A DNA stretch of 27,594 bases, taken from contig SFGN01000032.1 of NCBI GenBank assembly GCA_004556565.1, positions 1 through 27,594 of the forward strand. Reading direction: 5' to 3'. Positions 8,181-15,323 of the stretch are shown in pieces. The translations under genes were made by a program, and so were the position numbers. Positions within the stretch are counted from its first letter, which is position 1. Every line of letters starts with the position of its first letter. The notes under the pieces were generated by a model. That model did not search any database and was not told where the DNA came from. It worked only from the letters and a program-made list of their open reading frames with translations. The stretch is from Lachnospiraceae bacterium (GTDB lineage Bacteria > Bacillota_A > Clostridia > Lachnospirales > Lachnospiraceae).

Positions 8181-8693
8181 TCATTCATGGATCTGCTCCG
8201 CACGTCTTAATATAGAAACGATCGGCATAATCAAAAGTCCCATGAAGAAATTGCTGACTCCATGTATGAAGTCGAAGGGCAGACCTGATATGATCCATGC
8301 AATCATCCCCTTAAAATTCAAACCGTATAAAATTGCCTGCGCCGGGGCATACAGCACGCCGAACAGAAATCCGTGTGCCGCACATACTGCCATGTAGACC
8401 GGAACTCTTACCTTCTTCGTCATTTCTTTCGGCAAAATCATCACCATCGCCCAAAGTATCGTCCAGATATACAGGTACGGAATCCACCATGTGGCAAATC
8501 CGGCTGTGATTCCGTTCAAAATCACGTACACATAGATCGGATATAAAGCCTTTTTCCTGTAGACGACCGTACACGCGACGATCAGCGGTCCCAGAAGGTG
8601 GATGTTGGGAAGCAGCTCCATAAGCATTTTCGAGGAATACATAATTGCCCCGAGCATTCCAAACAGGGCGATTTCTCTCGCGTTCAGCTTCAT
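8181..8693 (-). CDS. ECF transporter S component, probably for corrinoids
   Basis: 170 residues, very hydrophobic, with about five to six membrane helices: IALFGMLGAIMYSSKMLMEL, LGPLIVACTVVY, YPIYVYVILNGITAGF, YLYIWTILWAMVMILP, VPVYMAVCAAHGFLFGVLYAPAQAIL and the C-terminal WIISGLPFDFIHGVSNFFMGLLIMPIV. Length and composition fit substrate-binding S components of energy-coupling factor transporters, which share an ATPase module encoded elsewhere. The ATG (8693-8691) overlaps the stop codon of the DUF4430 lipoprotein gene by one base (TAATG), so translation is coupled. The operon is preceded by a cobalamin riboswitch, which is the main reason to propose a vitamin B12 or corrinoid substrate. Alternatives are another vitamin or a precursor. 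No EcfA or EcfT gene is in the window. Confidence 0.8.
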   Translation of the reverse strand: MKLNAREIALFGMLGAIMYSSKMLMELLPNIHLLGPLIVACTVVYRKKALYPIYVYVILNGITAGFATWWIPYLYIWTILWAMVMILPKEMTKKVRVPVYMAVCAAHGFLFGVLYAPAQAILYGLNFKGMIAWIISGLPFDFIHGVSNFFMGLLIMPIVSILRRAEQIHE

Positions 8694-9175
8694 TATTTTT
8701 CTACCCGGAATGTATACGTATCGCCTTCCGTGATATCTGTGGAGTCGACGCCTGTACTTGCATACTCGTCATTTATATAAAATGCCCAGTATGTACCGTC
8801 TTTATCATAATCAGCGGTGATTCCGTTGACTTCTTTTACATAGAGTCCGTACTCTCCTTCTTCTCCGGAAATCAGCCCGCATTCCTGCAGTGCGTCTCCA
8901 ACCGTAGTCTTATCTGTGTGAATCTCGAATGATTCTTCATTCCCATCTTTGTCAGCCACGATAAACATGAACGTTGTATCGCCTTCACCGACAACCTTGC
9001 TTTCATCAGAACCCGACGTTTCCTCTGTCTCCTGCAGGCTTTCTTCCTGCCCTGCCGTTTCCTGGTTCGCGGTCTTATCATTACACCCGGTTGTAAAAAG
9101 TGCCATAGCCGCAATCAGCACAACACAAAGGATGAATGACAATTTTTGTTTCAATTTTGTCATCTTCATAATCAT
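8693..9175 (-). CDS. DUF4430 lipoprotein, candidate corrinoid-binding protein
   Basis: 160 residues. The N-terminus is a lipoprotein signal: charged MIMKMTKLKQK, hydrophobic LSFILCVVLIAAMALF, then lipobox TTGC at about residue 30. An acidic Glu/Ser/Thr linker follows to about residue 60. The C-terminal ~95 residues match DUF4430: GDTTFMFIVADKDG, the TTVGDALQECGLI segment, YVKEVNGITADY, GTYWAFYINDEYASTGVD, and TEGDTYTFRVEK. This domain resembles the C-terminal beta domain of the animal B12 carriers intrinsic factor and transcobalamin. The start at 9175 has AAGGAG 6-7 bases upstream. It should sit on the outer face of the membrane and pass ligand to the ECF S component translated from the overlapping frame. 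Ligand identity is inferred from the riboswitch and the domain. Confidence 0.85.
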   Translation of the reverse strand: MIMKMTKLKQKLSFILCVVLIAAMALFTTGCNDKTANQETAGQEESLQETEETSGSDESKVVGEGDTTFMFIVADKDGNEESFEIHTDKTTVGDALQECGLISGEEGEYGLYVKEVNGITADYDKDGTYWAFYINDEYASTGVDSTDITEGDTYTFRVEK

Positions 9176-9389
9176 TGTATTCTCCTTTTATTTTATTCTA
9201 TTTTCTCTTAAGCCGGCTTCCGCGGCCTTTTATGAGAAATTTGTTCCCCGGATATTCCGGCTCAGTGCTTTGTCAATCGGCCTTCTCGGATAACCGGACA
9301 AAACACGCGCTGCGGGTTTTGTTGGTTCGCGTGCGGCGGCAAATGGAAACGCAGTCATTTCCGCCTGCCTTATGCTTTCGCGTTATATC
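9176..9389 (-). other. Leader between riboswitch core and DUF4430 gene (expression platform)
   Basis: About 210 bases with no gene. It contains a strong imperfect stem, CGGCGGCAAATG (9334-9345 region) with CATTTCCGCCTGCC (9356-9369), and the pair ACAAAAC / GTTTTGT around 9299-9323. Close to the start codon is the perfect palindrome AAGCCGGCTT, in the 9210s. None is followed by a clear T-run on the minus strand, so I cannot say whether control is by termination or by hiding the ribosome site. Confidence 0.5.
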
Positions 9390-9497
9390 CAATGACCTGT
9401 CCCTGATCTGCGGCATCAGGTCAGATTCACAAATTACCATGCACTTCACGGCGACGGGCTCGCGCAGGAATCACACCTGCTTCCCCGGTAAAACGCA
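9390..9497 (-). promoter_or_regulatory. Cobalamin riboswitch
   Basis: The minus strand shows the conserved B12-box pattern in order: GGGGAAGCAGGTGTGATTCC, then GCGAGCCCGTCGCCGTGA (family consensus GGGAA-GGTG-A-TCC ... CnGCCCGCnACTGTGA), then TGGTAATTTGTGAATCTGAC with CTGATGCCGCAG closing the aptamer. It begins a few bases after a good promoter and precedes the DUF4430 and ECF S-component genes. The role is repression of uptake genes when cobalamin is plentiful. Boundaries are approximate. Confidence 0.85.
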
Positions 9498-9500
9498 CAT

Positions 9501-9529
9501 ATTGTACCATAATCATCCGCCTCTGGCAA
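9501..9529 (-). promoter_or_regulatory. Promoter of the cobalamin-regulated operon
   Basis: On the minus strand TTGCCA (9529-9524), a 17-base spacer, then TACAAT (9506-9501). Transcription would start near 9494, at the first bases of the riboswitch. Confidence 0.7.
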
Positions 9530-9537
9530 TGCAAAGG

Positions 9538-9690
9538 TTATTTTTTCCCTTCCTTTGGGCAATGCTCCCGGTTCAGTATACGGCAGAGTTCATCACAGGA
9601 ACACCTGAGACATATCAATGCACGATTCCACTTCGGACGGCAGTGAATCTTTTCTCTGATGCAGTCTTTCCATGTTCTTCTTCTTTTCAT
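9538..9690 (-). CDS. Possible 50-residue Cys-rich protein
   Basis: A small frame downstream of trmB, beginning MKRRRTWKDC and ending with ICLRCSCDELCRILNREHCP then KEGKK. It is basic with seven Cys residues, six of them in the second half, which looks non-random. The only in-frame ATG is at 9690. The nearest good ribosome site, AGGAAGGGG, is about 17 bases upstream, too far for a normal site. The stop lies only 8 bp before the -35 box of the riboswitch promoter. I do not recognise it; it may be chance. Confidence 0.35.
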   Translation of the reverse strand: MKRRRTWKDCIREKIHCRPKWNRALICLRCSCDELCRILNREHCPKEGKK

Positions 9691-9743
9691 GGATGTCCGT
9701 AAGAGCCCCTTCCTGCTTTATTTCTTATTTTATTATATGAACC

Positions 9744-10394
9744 TTAACGGCGGATAGCGATCAATTTATTGATAGGATTACCTTTTTCGGAAAATTTTTC
9801 CTCGTACTCGGTCATAATATTTCCATGATTCATAGCTTCATTGTGATGCAGGTCGTAGGTAAACTCTTCCAATACCCATCCGGCTTCCTTCACCTGCTGC
9901 AGAGAAAAATTAAACAGACCGGTATTGTCCGTCTTGAATTCCACTTTGCCGCCTGCTGTCAGGACACCTTCGTAGCAAGCCAGAAATTCTTTTGACGTCA
10001 GACGCCTTCTTGCATGGCGTGCCTTCGGCCACGGATCGGAAAAATTCAGATATATTCTGGCGACCTCACCGGGGGCAAATACATTCTGCAGCTCATGAGC
10101 GTCCATGCAGATGAAGCGGACATTCTTAAGTTCACAGAATTCTTCGGTGTCGAAAAGCTCTGTTGCCCGCAGCAGCACGCTTGAATATCTCTCGATTCCC
10201 ACAAAATTAATCTCCGGATGTCCTGCCGCCATATTCAGCAGAAACCTTCCCTTTCCCATTCCGATTTCTATATAAACAGGTTTGTTATTTCCAAATTCCT
10301 GATTCCAGCACCCTTTTTTCTCTTCCGGCTGCTTGATGACAGCATCATGTGCCTTCAGCGTGCTGTCTGCACGCGGTATATTACGCAATCTCAT
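9744..10394 (-). CDS. trmB: tRNA (guanine-N7-)-methyltransferase TrmB
   Basis: 216 residues, the normal family length. TrmB adds the 7-methyl group to G46 in the tRNA variable loop using S-adenosylmethionine. Visible motifs are the SAM-binding YIEIGMGKGRFLLNMA near residue 40, NFVGIERY, the FICMDAHEL segment, and the family hallmark IYLNFSDPWPKARHARRRLTS around residues 115-135, followed by a C-terminal TEYEEKFSEKGNPIN. The start at 10394 has AGGAGG about 10 bases upstream and its own promoter. It is divergent from the V-ATPase operon. All catalytic segments appear intact. Confidence 0.95.
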   Translation of the reverse strand: MRLRNIPRADSTLKAHDAVIKQPEEKKGCWNQEFGNNKPVYIEIGMGKGRFLLNMAAGHPEINFVGIERYSSVLLRATELFDTEEFCELKNVRFICMDAHELQNVFAPGEVARIYLNFSDPWPKARHARRRLTSKEFLACYEGVLTAGGKVEFKTDNTGLFNFSLQQVKEAGWVLEEFTYDLHHNEAMNHGNIMTEYEEKFSEKGNPINKLIAIRR

Positions 10395-10431
10395 CTTTTT
10401 CAGTCCTCCTGCACGCTCTTTTCCATTTGAT

Positions 10432-10460
10432 ATCCTATCACAACTTTAAGAAATATGCAA
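10432..10460 (-). promoter_or_regulatory. Promoter of trmB
   Basis: On the minus strand TTGCAT (10460-10455), 17-base spacer, TAGGAT (10437-10432), about 40 bp before the trmB ATG. Confidence 0.5.
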
Positions 10461-10537
10461 AATAACTAATCCTGTTTTTCACATTTTCTTATATTGACAA
10501 AAAATCGGCAAAATCTTTGTTCCTTCCCCTTCTTCCG

Positions 10538-10565
10538 TTGCATTTTCCAAAAAAAGGAGTATCAT
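10538..10565 (+). promoter_or_regulatory. Promoter of the V-ATPase operon
   Basis: TTGCAT (10538-10543), 16-base spacer, TATCAT (10560-10565), about 90 bp before the first ATPase gene. A TTGACA at about 10494 has no matching -10 element. Confidence 0.5.
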
Positions 10566-10578
10566 AACAGTTATGAGA

Positions 10579-10633
10579 GTCAGCATCGCTGACACACGCC
10601 TCACATCAGGAGGGCATACGCCATTCCTGATGT
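10579..10633 (+). promoter_or_regulatory. Two stem-loops in the V-ATPase leader
   Basis: First stem GTCAGC-ATC-GCTGAC (10579-10593). Second stem ACATCAGGA (10603-10611) with TCCTGATGT (10625-10633), a perfect 9-bp stem ending 9 bases before the AAAGGAGGG ribosome site of the first gene. Neither is followed by a T-run. They may stabilise the transcript or modulate initiation. Confidence 0.45.
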
Positions 10634-10654
10634 TTATCATAAAGGAGGGTTTAT

Positions 10655-10963
10655 ATGGATGCTATCGTGAAACAATTAGATGAAATCGAATCTGCCGCCG
10701 TTTCAATCGTGAAAAATGCTGAGGCACAGAAAGCCGCACTGGCACAGGAATATCAGCAGAAGAGAATCGATTTCGATGAATCTCTGGAAGCTGAAATCCA
10801 AAAAACGATCCGGCAGATCCGCTCAGCCACCGAACAGGAGGCACAGTCTAAAGCCGGCCGGGATGCCCAAAAGAAATCCCCTGCCGCCGAGCTGGAAGAA
10901 TGTTATGCCGCTAACCACACACGCTGGGCTAAAGAAATTTTTGCAAGAATAACCGAGGTGTAA
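10655..10963 (+). CDS. ntpF: V-type ATPase peripheral stalk subunit G/H-like
   Basis: 102 residues, almost entirely a charged coiled coil rich in Ala, Glu, Lys and Gln: IVKQLDEIESAAVSIVKNAEAQ then AQEYQQKRIDFDESLEAEIQK, with a short C-terminal WAKEIFARITEV. Size, position (first gene) and coiled-coil character match the peripheral stalk subunit called G, H or NtpF, which pairs with subunit E to hold the A3B3 head still against the membrane part. The ribosome site AAAGGAGGG lies 5 bases upstream. The stop is 2 bp before the subunit C start, so translation is tightly coupled. Coiled coils are poorly conserved, so the assignment leans on context. Confidence 0.8.
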   Translation: MDAIVKQLDEIESAAVSIVKNAEAQKAALAQEYQQKRIDFDESLEAEIQKTIRQIRSATEQEAQSKAGRDAQKKSPAAELEECYAANHTRWAKEIFARITEV

Positions 10964-10965
10964 AA

Positions 10966-12012
10966 ATGGGAAATCTACTGACTTACAGTGGGATTATCAC
11001 CAAGCTGCGCGCCATGGAATCCAGACTTCTGAAGCCGGAACAGTTTCAGGAGATCGCCCATCTCCAAAGCGTTGCGGAAGTTGTCGCTTACCTGAAGAAA
11101 AACTCTTCATATACTTATGTGCTGGATTTGCTGGAAGACAACCACCTGCACCGCGGCGATATTGAGAAGATCCTCATCCGCCAGCTATATTATGATTATT
11201 CCAAAATTTACCGGTTCTGCACACTGGAGCAGCGGAAATACCTGGAGCTTTACATCAAGCGTTATGAGATTGATGTCATTGACTACTGTTTCCGGATTGT
11301 CATGAATCATTATGCAGAACCTTTTGACCTGCACCACAAAAAAGCATTTTTTGACCGGTATTCCCAGATTTCCATTGAAAAACTGATTACTTCCCGGTCT
11401 GTGCAGGATGTGGTCGAAAACCTGAAAGATACAGAATATTACGAGCCTTTGAAACGTCTGGAAGATTTGCCTTCAGCCACACTTTTTGACTATGACCTGG
11501 CGCTTGATCAGTATTATTTCAGTAAAATGTGGAAGAACCGGAAGAAAATACTGAATAAGAAGGACCTGGAAATTTACATGAACGACTGCGGTTCAAAGAT
11601 AGATCTGCTGAACCTGCAGTGGGTATACCGTGCGAAGAAATATTACGATATGACACCCGCCGCTATCTATGCCCTTCTGATTCCGGTTCACTATAAAGTA
11701 CCTGTCTCTTTAATGAAAGAACTCGTGGAGGCCTCCGGTCCGGAGGAATTTGAAAGTGCTTTCTTCAAAACATCCTACGGCCATCATTATGATTTTAGCC
11801 GTAAACTGACGATTGAACAGATGTACTCGGAATGCCTGGAAAAGCTGTATCTGGCTCAGCGGAGGCAATCTCCGTACTCCATGGCATCTGTCAATGCCTA
11901 TCTCTTTTTAAAGGAGCAGGAGCTTCAAAAACTGACGACCGCCATCGAATGTATCCGCTACGGGCTTTCACCCGGCGACACACTGGCTTACATTGGAGGT
12001 AAAATGCAATGA
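10966..12012 (+). CDS. ntpC: V-type ATPase subunit C
   Basis: 348 residues. Subunit C (the d subunit in eukaryotes) is the funnel-shaped all-helical socket that joins the central shaft (D/F) to the proteolipid ring. Typical features are the N-terminal YSGIITKLRAMESRLL, the AYLKKNSSY segment and DIEKILIRQLYYDYSKIYRF near residue 65, and the second and third repeats with LDQYYFSKMWKNRKKI and ALLIPVHYKVP. No signal or membrane segment. The family is usually 330-360 residues, so it is full length. Its TGA overlaps the ATG of subunit I (ATGA), so translation is coupled. Confidence 0.9.
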   Translation: MGNLLTYSGIITKLRAMESRLLKPEQFQEIAHLQSVAEVVAYLKKNSSYTYVLDLLEDNHLHRGDIEKILIRQLYYDYSKIYRFCTLEQRKYLELYIKRYEIDVIDYCFRIVMNHYAEPFDLHHKKAFFDRYSQISIEKLITSRSVQDVVENLKDTEYYEPLKRLEDLPSATLFDYDLALDQYYFSKMWKNRKKILNKKDLEIYMNDCGSKIDLLNLQWVYRAKKYYDMTPAAIYALLIPVHYKVPVSLMKELVEASGPEEFESAFFKTSYGHHYDFSRKLTIEQMYSECLEKLYLAQRRQSPYSMASVNAYLFLKEQELQKLTTAIECIRYGLSPGDTLAYIGGKMQ

Positions 12013-13958
12013 TTGAAAAAATGAAATTCATTAACATTTCCGGTCCCCTGAAGGATATTGACCGTGTGACAGACCTCTATCTTTCCCGATACGAGATTCA
12101 TCTGGAACCGGCAATAACTGCCCTGAAGACCATGGATAATCTCCGGCCCTTCGTTGAGCAGAATCCTTATCTGGAACCGCTGCAAAACGCACAGCGTTTT
12201 GTGTCCTGCATTCCGGACGCAGAAAATATCACACCGGCTGTCCCGCCCGGACTTGATGCTATGCTTGATCTCATCAGCACTACCGGTGAGAGATTCCGCG
12301 AGCTGACGGAGCAGGAAGAGCAGCTTCGGACACAGATGAATGATCTGATTGAAAAGCGTCAGCTTATCATTCCGTTCCGTCCTCTGGACTGCACGCTCCA
12401 CGACGTCCTCAATTATCAATTTATCGTCTGCCGATTTGGACGTATTTCCATGGAATCCTATTACAGACTCCAGAAATATCTTCTGTCTGACCTGCATACG
12501 GTCTTTCTGGAAGGCGAACGCGATGAGAATTATGTGTACGGAGTATATTTTGCAGCCCGCAGTGAGGTAAAAAAAGTTGATGCTTCCTTCCGCTCTTTCC
12601 ACTTTGAGCAGATTGCGCTTCCGGATTCCTATGAAGGGACTCCGGCGGAAGCATATCTTGCTTTGAATCAGGAAATTGAACAGATTGAACAAAAGCGAAA
12701 AAAATTAAAGAAACAGATTGAAGAACTTCTTCTCGGCAGTGCGCCTCAGCTGATTGCCGCCAGGAACCGCCTGGAATCTCTTTCCCACAATTTTGATATC
12801 CGCAGATATGCCGCCAGATCATCCACCGACGGCCAGGATGACTCCTATGTATTGTGTGGTTGGATGGCGGAGAAGGATGTTTCCCGGCTTCTGAAGGAAA
12901 TAGAAAGAGACCGGTACATCACAATCGTAGTCGAGAATGACCCGGCCTCCCACTTCGGGACACCTCCGACCAAACTGAAAAACCTGCCGCTGTTTAGGCC
13001 TTACGAAATGTATGTGAAAATGTACGGGCTTCCGTCTCACGATGAAGTGGACCCGACTGTATTTGTCGCGCTGACCTATTCATTCCTGTTCGGCGCCATG
13101 TTCGGAGACGTGGGGCACGGCCTGCTCCTGCTGATTGGCGGAGGGCTTCTGTACAAGTTCAAAAGAATACCTCTGGCGGGCATTATTTCCATGGCCGGAT
13201 TCTTCTCCACCATATTCGGATTCCTGTTCGGAAGTATTTTCGGATTTGAAGACATCCTGCCGGCAATATGGCTGCGCCCGATCAGTCATATGACAACGCT
13301 TCCCTTCATCGGAAAGCTGAACACGGTATTTATTGTGGCTATTGCACTGGGTATGGGCATTATCCTGTTTACTATGATTCTTCATATAATAAATGCCTTA
13401 CGGAGTAAAAATCTCCAGGAAACCTGGTTTGATGTGAACGGAGTTGCCGGACTTGTATTTTACGGTTCAGTCGTCGCAGTCGTCGTACTGTTCATGACGG
13501 GCCGGACGCTTCCCGGGGCAGCTGTCCTGGCAGTGATGTTCGGTGTTCCCCTGCTTTTGGTCCTGTTCAAAGAGCCTTTGACGAAAAAGCTTCAGAAACG
13601 AACCGAAAAAATGGAAGAAGGGCCGGTCATGTTCTTTGTTCAGGGATTTTTTGAACTGTTTGAAACCATTTTAAGTTACTTTTCCAATACACTTTCCTTT
13701 GTGCGTGTCGGCGCGTTCGCCGTCAGCCATGCCGCCATGATGGAAGTTGTCCTCATGCTGGCAAATGCAGAAAGCGGAAATCCGAACTGGATTGTAGTAA
13801 TTCTCGGCAACCTGTTCGTATGTGCCATTGAAGGCCTGATCGTCGGTATCCAGGTCCTTCGACTGGAATATTACGAAATGTTCAGCCGCTTCTATAAAGG
13901 CACCGGTCGGGCATTTGAACCATTTACACAAGTACCGGCAAAATCAAAAAACCATTAA
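12009..13958 (+). CDS. ntpI: V-type ATPase subunit I (membrane a-subunit)
   Basis: 649 residues. It forms the stationary half of the ion path and the lower anchor of the peripheral stalks. The N-terminal ~330 residues are soluble and coiled (for example TTGERFRELTEQEEQLRTQM and EQIEQKRKKLKKQIEELLL). The C-terminal half has several membrane helices: FLFGAMFGDVGHGLLLLIGGGLLY, GIISMAGFFSTIFGFLFGSIFGFED, FIVAIALGMGIILFTMILHIINAL, GVAGLVFYGSVVAVVVLFMTG, then TLSFVRVGAFAVSHAAMMEVVLM and NLFVCAIEGLIVGIQVLRLEYYE. The FVRVGAFAVSHA and EGLIVGIQVLRLEYYEMFSRF segments are the most conserved in the family and contain the essential Arg. Start overlaps the subunit C stop. Confidence 0.95.
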   Translation: MIEKMKFINISGPLKDIDRVTDLYLSRYEIHLEPAITALKTMDNLRPFVEQNPYLEPLQNAQRFVSCIPDAENITPAVPPGLDAMLDLISTTGERFRELTEQEEQLRTQMNDLIEKRQLIIPFRPLDCTLHDVLNYQFIVCRFGRISMESYYRLQKYLLSDLHTVFLEGERDENYVYGVYFAARSEVKKVDASFRSFHFEQIALPDSYEGTPAEAYLALNQEIEQIEQKRKKLKKQIEELLLGSAPQLIAARNRLESLSHNFDIRRYAARSSTDGQDDSYVLCGWMAEKDVSRLLKEIERDRYITIVVENDPASHFGTPPTKLKNLPLFRPYEMYVKMYGLPSHDEVDPTVFVALTYSFLFGAMFGDVGHGLLLLIGGGLLYKFKRIPLAGIISMAGFFSTIFGFLFGSIFGFEDILPAIWLRPISHMTTLPFIGKLNTVFIVAIALGMGIILFTMILHIINALRSKNLQETWFDVNGVAGLVFYGSVVAVVVLFMTGRTLPGAAVLAVMFGVPLLLVLFKEPLTKKLQKRTEKMEEGPVMFFVQGFFELFETILSYFSNTLSFVRVGAFAVSHAAMMEVVLMLANAESGNPNWIVVILGNLFVCAIEGLIVGIQVLRLEYYEMFSRFYKGTGRAFEPFTQVPAKSKNH

Positions 13959-13979
13959 TTTACAAGGAGGATTTTTATC

Positions 13980-14414
13980 ATGACATCAGCAGTAAAACTT
14001 ATTTTTATCGCAGCATTGATTTTAAGCATTATCATCCCGTTCGGTTACTATCTGCTCGGGGAAAAAAGTAAAAAACGTTATAAAAGAACAATCGCCGCAA
14101 ATGCATTCTTCTTTTTCGGAGCATTTGCGATTGCGACAATCATGCTGCTCGGCGGTCCGGAAGTAAATGCAGCCGGGGCAGCCGCAGCTTCTGATTCTCT
14201 TTCCACAGGCCTTGGCTATATCGCAGCTGCTCTGGTTACCGGTGCATCCTGTATCGGCGGCGGTATTGCCGTTGCAAGTGCGGCAAGCGCGGCACTTGGC
14301 GCACTCAGCGAGGATTCAAGCGTGCTTGGTAAGTCCCTCATTTTCGTAGGACTTGCAGAAGGTGTATGTCTGTACGGACTGATCATCTCCTTCATGATTC
14401 TGGGTAAATTATAA
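13980..14414 (+). CDS. ntpK: V-type ATPase subunit K (proteolipid c-subunit)
   Basis: 144 residues forming the rotor ring. The C-terminal ~85 residues are a normal proteolipid hairpin: STGLGYIAAALVTGASCIGGGIAVASAASAALGALSE, then LGKSLIFVGLAEGVCLYGLIISFMIL, with the ion-carrying Glu in GLAEG. The N-terminal part has two more hydrophobic segments (LIFIAALILSIIIPFGYYLL and AFFFFGAFAIATIMLL) joined by a basic loop, without the Gly repeats or carboxylate of a c-hairpin. So four helices carry one Glu. The Gln and Thr residues that ligate sodium in Enterococcus hirae NtpK are not obvious. Its ribosome site AAGGAGG is 8 bases upstream. The stop overlaps the next ATG (TAATG). Confidence 0.93.
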   Translation: MTSAVKLIFIAALILSIIIPFGYYLLGEKSKKRYKRTIAANAFFFFGAFAIATIMLLGGPEVNAAGAAAASDSLSTGLGYIAAALVTGASCIGGGIAVASAASAALGALSEDSSVLGKSLIFVGLAEGVCLYGLIISFMILGKL

Positions 14415-14722
14415 TGAAAATGTATTTAATCAGTGATAATGTCGATACATGTACAGGAATGCGCCTCGCAGGAGTGGACGGTGTGGTCGTTCATGAACGC
14501 AATGAACTGCGCAGCGAGCTGGAACAGGTTCTGACCGACCCTTCTGTAGGCATAGTACTCCTGACAGAGAAGCTTGGCCGGGAGTTTCCCGACCTGATTG
14601 ATCAGTTCCGCCTGGAGCGTAAAATCCCTCTGCTCGTGGAGATTCCTGACCGACACGGGACCGGACGTAAGAAAGACTTTATCACATCCTATGTGACCGA
14701 GGCAATCGGACTAAAGCTGTAA
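14414..14722 (+). CDS. ntpG: V-type ATPase subunit F
   Basis: 102 residues. Subunit F (NtpG in Enterococcus) binds subunit D in the central rotor shaft. The sequence begins with a Rossmann-like strand MKMYLISDNVDTCTGMRLAGV, followed by the typical DPSVGIVLLTEKLGREFPDLI and RKIPLLVEIPDRHGTGRK and ends with helix ITSYVTEAIGLKL. Length and motif order match the family. The ATG shares one base with the stop of subunit K, so translation is coupled. The order K-F-E here differs from E. hirae (F-I-K-E-C-G-A-B-D). Confidence 0.93.
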   Translation: MKMYLISDNVDTCTGMRLAGVDGVVVHERNELRSELEQVLTDPSVGIVLLTEKLGREFPDLIDQFRLERKIPLLVEIPDRHGTGRKKDFITSYVTEAIGLKL

Positions 14723-14735
14723 GGAGGGACTTCTT

Positions 14736-15323
14736 TTGACTCAGGAAGAAAAGATCAAACATTTACAAAACGCCGCTATGGAAGATGCCCGTGCGGAAGC
14801 AGACTCCTTAATTTCCAACTACCGGGCAGCTCTGGAAACCGTATTCCAGACTCATCAGGAAGAGGCGCGCAGACAGGCAGAAACCCGTATAAAAGCGGAA
14901 GCGACCAGTGCACGTCTCCGCAAAAACCAGGCCGTCGCAAAGGCTCAGTTAGAACAGAAACGTGAGCTGGGGAAAATCCAGCAGAAACTCAAAGACCAGA
15001 TTTTTGAAGAAGTTCTGGCAATGTTAAAGCAATATACAAACACGGCCTCTTATATGAAATTCCTTGAGAGCTGTATTTTCCAGGCTGTACAATTTGCAGC
15101 CGGAGAAGCAATCGTCATTTATATCAATGAATCAGATAAAAAACTGATTCCTACGCTTGAAAAGCGCACCGGGGCAAAGCTGACAATAAGCCACGAAGAT
15201 TTTAAAGGCGGTATCCGCGCTATTATCAGAAGCCGAAACGTCCTTATCGACCATTCGTTTAAGACACAGCTCCGCAACGAATATGACGCATTCTTATTCA
15301 CAGGAGGTGACAGCATTGCTTAA
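14736..15323 (+). CDS. ntpE: V-type ATPase subunit E (TTG start)
   Basis: 195 residues. Subunit E pairs with the G/H-type coiled coil in the peripheral stalk. The N-terminal ~100 residues are a long charged coil (EEKIKHLQNAAMEDARAEADSL, RRQAETRIKAEATSARLRKNQ, AQLEQKRELGKIQQKL), and the C-terminal part is the globular head contact with GAKLTISHEDFKGGIRAIIRS and NVLIDHSFKTQL, both typical of the family. The start codon is TTG at 14736 with an AAGGAGGG ribosome site 7 bases upstream; no ATG fits. The 3' end overlaps the ribosome site and first codons of subunit A by 8 bp. Confidence 0.93.
   Translation: MTQEEKIKHLQNAAMEDARAEADSLISNYRAALETVFQTHQEEARRQAETRIKAEATSARLRKNQAVAKAQLEQKRELGKIQQKLKDQIFEEVLAMLKQYTNTASYMKFLESCIFQAVQFAAGEAIVIYINESDKKLIPTLEKRTGAKLTISHEDFKGGIRAIIRSRNVLIDHSFKTQLRNEYDAFLFTGGDSIA

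Noticed and set aside
10494..10516. TTGACA as -35 box for the V-ATPase promoter
   Set aside because: No acceptable -10 hexamer 16-18 bp downstream; the TTGCAT/TATCAT pair is better.
10573..10683. Possible leader peptide frame before the first V-ATPase gene
   Set aside because: The ribosome site is about 13 bases from the ATG, and the frame overlaps the real first gene; nothing in its composition supports translation.
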